A DNA stretch of 64,000 bases from Amycolatopsis sp. A133 (GTDB lineage: Bacteria; Actinomycetota; Actinomycetes; Mycobacteriales; Pseudonocardiaceae): NCBI RefSeq assembly GCF_031082405.1, contig NZ_JAVHJU010000025.1, positions 62,001 through 126,000 of the forward strand, written 5' to 3'. The first letter of the stretch is position 1; each line of letters starts with the position of its first letter. The notes beneath the pieces were generated by a model. It was not told the origin of the DNA and ran no database searches. It saw nothing but the letters and a program-made list of their open reading frames with translations. The translations under genes and the position numbers were made by a program. Of the stretch, positions 61,690 to 64,000 are shown one piece after another.

Positions 61690-63657
61690 TCAGGTGCGCC
61701 GGTGGTAGGGCAGAAACCGCCGGACGAGCCGCAGCGGCGCGTGTTCCACCAGGTCGGGGCCGCGGACGGCGTCGAACGCCGACTCCAGCTGGTCGACCAC
61801 CCCGGACAGCCGCGGTGCGTCCGGCAGCGGCATCGACCGCGGCTCCCGCTGTTCTCGGACGGCCGCCGCGAGTTCCCCGAGTGCGGCCGTGAGCAGCTCG
61901 ACGTCGGCGGGTTCCGGCGGCGGCACGCCCCGCCCGATCGTCACGCCGACTTCGGTGACGGCGTCCGCGACGCGCTCCTGCGCCGTGATCACCGGCCACC
62001 ACGCCACCGCCTGGCGGCCGTTCGCGGACGGCTCGACGACGACCTGCTGGAACGCCGTCCGCAGGTCGGCCAGGGCCCGGTAGGCCCCGCGCCGCGCCCG
62101 GGACCGCGCCAGCCGCGCCTCCCCCGACGACGCTTCGACCAGCGCGGCTCGCACGTACTTCGCGACCGCGTCCAGCCCGTCGGCGAGCCGGCCGCCGACC
62201 TGGGGGCGCCGGCTGCCCGGCCACAACAGGTAGCCGAAGACGAGGACGATCACGCAGCCCAGCACGGTGTCGATCAGCCGCGCCAGCACCACGCTCCAGT
62301 TGCCGGTGTGGGCCAGGCCCATCTGCAGGATGATCAACGGCGTCACGAAGGCGCTCTGGATGCCGTAGTTGCGCACCTTCCCCACCGCGATGCCACCGGC
62401 GAAGACGGCGCTGAGCACCACCAGGACCCAGCCGTTCGCCCCGAGGCCGAGCACGGCGGCGCCGATCCCGACGCCGATGACCGTGCCGATGCCGCGCAGC
62501 ACCGCGCGGCCGAAGACGGACCCGAAGTCGGGCTTGAGGACGATGCCGACGGTCAGGGTGATCCAGTACGACCGCTCCACCGGTACGAGCAGGCCGACGA
62601 CCTCGGCGATCGCGACGCACAGCGTCAGCCGAAGCGCGGCGATCCAGGTCAGCGGGCCGGACGCGAGCGAGCCCGCCCACGCCCGCAGGCGGCGGTACCA
62701 CGGCGTCGGCTCCCGGCGCTTGCGATCGTCGCCCTTGCCGATCCGGACCAGTCCTGCGTAGAGCGCGGCGAGGACCGGGTCGGGATCGTCGGGCGGCGCG
62801 GGCGGCGGGGACGGCAGCGGCTGACCGGCCAGCACCGCCGCCGAGAGCGCGACGAAGTGGTCGATGACGTCCGGGGCCGGGCGGCGGCCGGCGTTGACCA
62901 TCGCCACCGAGGCCTCGACCGCGGGGGTGGTGGCCGAGAGCAGGTTGAGCAGCTGCCGGTAGGCGGCATCGCGGCCGGACAGCCAGGAGCGCGCGGTCAG
63001 CAGCTGGTCGTAGGCGGTGTTCATCGCCGTGGTCAGCCGGTGGCGGGCCACCCGCGAGACGGCTTCGTCGGTCGCCGACAGCATCGCGGCCAGCTCGACG
63101 TAGACGTGGGCGACGGCGGTGCGTTCGGGGCTGGTCGCCCGGACCGTCCAGGTGGCGAGCGCGACCAGGAAGCTCCAGGCGGCGCCGAGGCAGAACAAGC
63201 CGAACAGGACCTCGACGCGCACGCCGGTCGCGTGCTGCCCGGTGGCGAGCACGCAGAAGACGAACATCTGCAGCCCGGCGACCGAGGCGTTGCTCCCGGC
63301 CGCGCTGATCACCGCGGACACCGCGGCGACCAGGATCACCGCCGGCACCGACAGCGCCGGGGTGCCGCCGGTGAGCAGCCCGATGAGGTAACCCGCGGTG
63401 GCGGCGAGCGTCGCTCCGCCGAGCCGGCGGGCGCGGTAGCGGTAGGGCCCGGCCGATTCGGACAGCACGGCGGGCAGGGCTCCGGTAGAGACGAGCGCGC
63501 CGACGGCGATGTCCCCCGCGGCGTACGCGATCGCGAGCGGCACGGTCAGCGCGACCACGGCCCGGGCGACCATGTTCCACGGCACCGGCACCGGCGTGCT
63601 GCGCAGGAGCTGGACCAGCCAGTGCGGCGCGGCGAGGTCGGGGCGCGGCGTGCTCAC
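61690..63657 (-). CDS. FUSC-family membrane transporter
   Basis: 655 residues with two membrane blocks of several helices each (about residues 30-160 and 355-480), each followed by a long helical cytosolic part, the usual FUSC/aromatic-acid-exporter architecture. Motif examples: RARRLGGATLAATAGYLIG and RSYWITLTVGIVLKPDFG. Likely exports organic acids or aromatic compounds. Ends at ATG 63657. Confidence 0.9.
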   Translation of the reverse strand: MSTPRPDLAAPHWLVQLLRSTPVPVPWNMVARAVVALTVPLAIAYAAGDIAVGALVSTGALPAVLSESAGPYRYRARRLGGATLAATAGYLIGLLTGGTPALSVPAVILVAAVSAVISAAGSNASVAGLQMFVFCVLATGQHATGVRVEVLFGLFCLGAAWSFLVALATWTVRATSPERTAVAHVYVELAAMLSATDEAVSRVARHRLTTAMNTAYDQLLTARSWLSGRDAAYRQLLNLLSATTPAVEASVAMVNAGRRPAPDVIDHFVALSAAVLAGQPLPSPPPAPPDDPDPVLAALYAGLVRIGKGDDRKRREPTPWYRRLRAWAGSLASGPLTWIAALRLTLCVAIAEVVGLLVPVERSYWITLTVGIVLKPDFGSVFGRAVLRGIGTVIGVGIGAAVLGLGANGWVLVVLSAVFAGGIAVGKVRNYGIQSAFVTPLIILQMGLAHTGNWSVVLARLIDTVLGCVIVLVFGYLLWPGSRRPQVGGRLADGLDAVAKYVRAALVEASSGEARLARSRARRGAYRALADLRTAFQQVVVEPSANGRQAVAWWPVITAQERVADAVTEVGVTIGRGVPPPEPADVELLTAALGELAAAVREQREPRSMPLPDAPRLSGVVDQLESAFDAVRGPDLVEHAPLRLVRRFLPYHRRT

Positions 63658-63726
63658 CCCCTCATCTTGACCTACGCTGCGCGAGACGGATTAATTATCA
63701 GCCTGTCAACAACGCGGGAGGTTCCG

Positions 63727-64000
63727 GTGGGCCGCAAGTACTCGTTCGAGGTCAACCGCACGAGCACGGCTCCGCCGGAGGCGCTGTTCGCACTCGAAGC
63801 GGACGGCCCGCGCTGGGCGGAGTGGGGAAAGCCACTCATCGTCCAGGCCCGCTGGGCGCGGCGGGGCACCGAGGACCCGGACGGCGTCGGGGCCGTCCGC
63901 GAGGTCGGCCTGTGGCCGGTGCTGATCCGCGAGGAGACCCTCGAGTACGAGCCCGGCCGCAAGCACGTCTACGGCTTCGCGGGCGGTAAGCCGATCAAGG
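63727..64000 (+). CDS. SRPBCC (START-like) protein, 3' end outside window
   Basis: Partial frame of 91 codons from GTG 63727 with GGGAGG upstream. It starts VGRKYSFEVNRTSTAPPEALF and continues WAEWGKP, LWPVLIREETLEYEPGRKHVYGF, the beta-rich pattern of polyketide-cyclase/dehydrase SRPBCC proteins that bind small hydrophobic ligands. Divergent from the FUSC gene. Confidence 0.85.
   Translation, partial: MGRKYSFEVNRTSTAPPEALFALEADGPRWAEWGKPLIVQARWARRGTEDPDGVGAVREVGLWPVLIREETLEYEPGRKHVYGFAGGKPIK

Overview
The window is high-GC chromosomal DNA from an actinomycete, most likely Pseudonocardiales and close to Amycolatopsis. Supporting signs are GTG starts, a glnX-glnH-pknG operon, an SCO0930-type lipoprotein, an AMED_5909-type small protein, a class III lanthipeptide synthetase, a LAL-type LuxR regulator and actinobacterial DnaA-box motifs.

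Layout. 1-4585 (-): glnX-glnH-pknG amino-acid sensing operon; pknG runs off the left edge. 4776-9071 (-): orphan histidine kinase, GAF-type regulator, shortened E1-alpha-like protein and AcoX. 9267-9759: copper-chaperone-like protein and cold-shock protein sharing a terminator. 9963-13834: TPP enzyme divergent from a hydroxyacid-oxoacid transhydrogenase/thioesterase operon. 13835-14487: non-coding, with two DnaA-box-like sites and a tandem array of hairpins. 14488-17064 (-): LanKC with an apparently inactive kinase site. 17510-30612: small membrane proteins, trypsin-like protease, alginate-lyase-like protein, SixA phosphatase, two secreted proteins, SDR/XRE pair, LuxR-LAL regulator, two alpha/beta hydrolases and a DUF1345 protein.

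30629-46298 is the accessory region. Three 36-bp direct repeats, each the 3' part of tRNA-Lys(UUU), bound two segments in tandem. Segment A (30629-34356, no integrase) carries a type VII secretion-type toxin/immunity module and a decayed second toxin. Segment B (34357-46224) is an integrative element of the AICE/pSAM2 class: integrase, excisionase, RepSA-like initiator, FtsK/TraB-like transfer ATPase, GntR regulator coupled to a HAD hydrolase, and small AICE proteins. Its left end carries cargo: a small gene pair with a His-rich TumE-like protein, and a low-GC, TTA-containing two-gene module coding for a DUF262 (ParB-like) protein and a HEPN-type putative RNase. That module is the best candidate for a poorly described defence or toxin system here.

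46410-64000 returns to chromosomal genes: P-loop kinase, DUF11 secreted protein, DinB, TMEM175 channel, PcaB, repeat lipoprotein, DUF4383, serine hydrolase, two esterases, an OhrR-like regulator, patatin, PadR-FadH operon, prephenate dehydrogenase, Rv0909-type small protein, FUSC transporter and an SRPBCC protein cut by the right edge.
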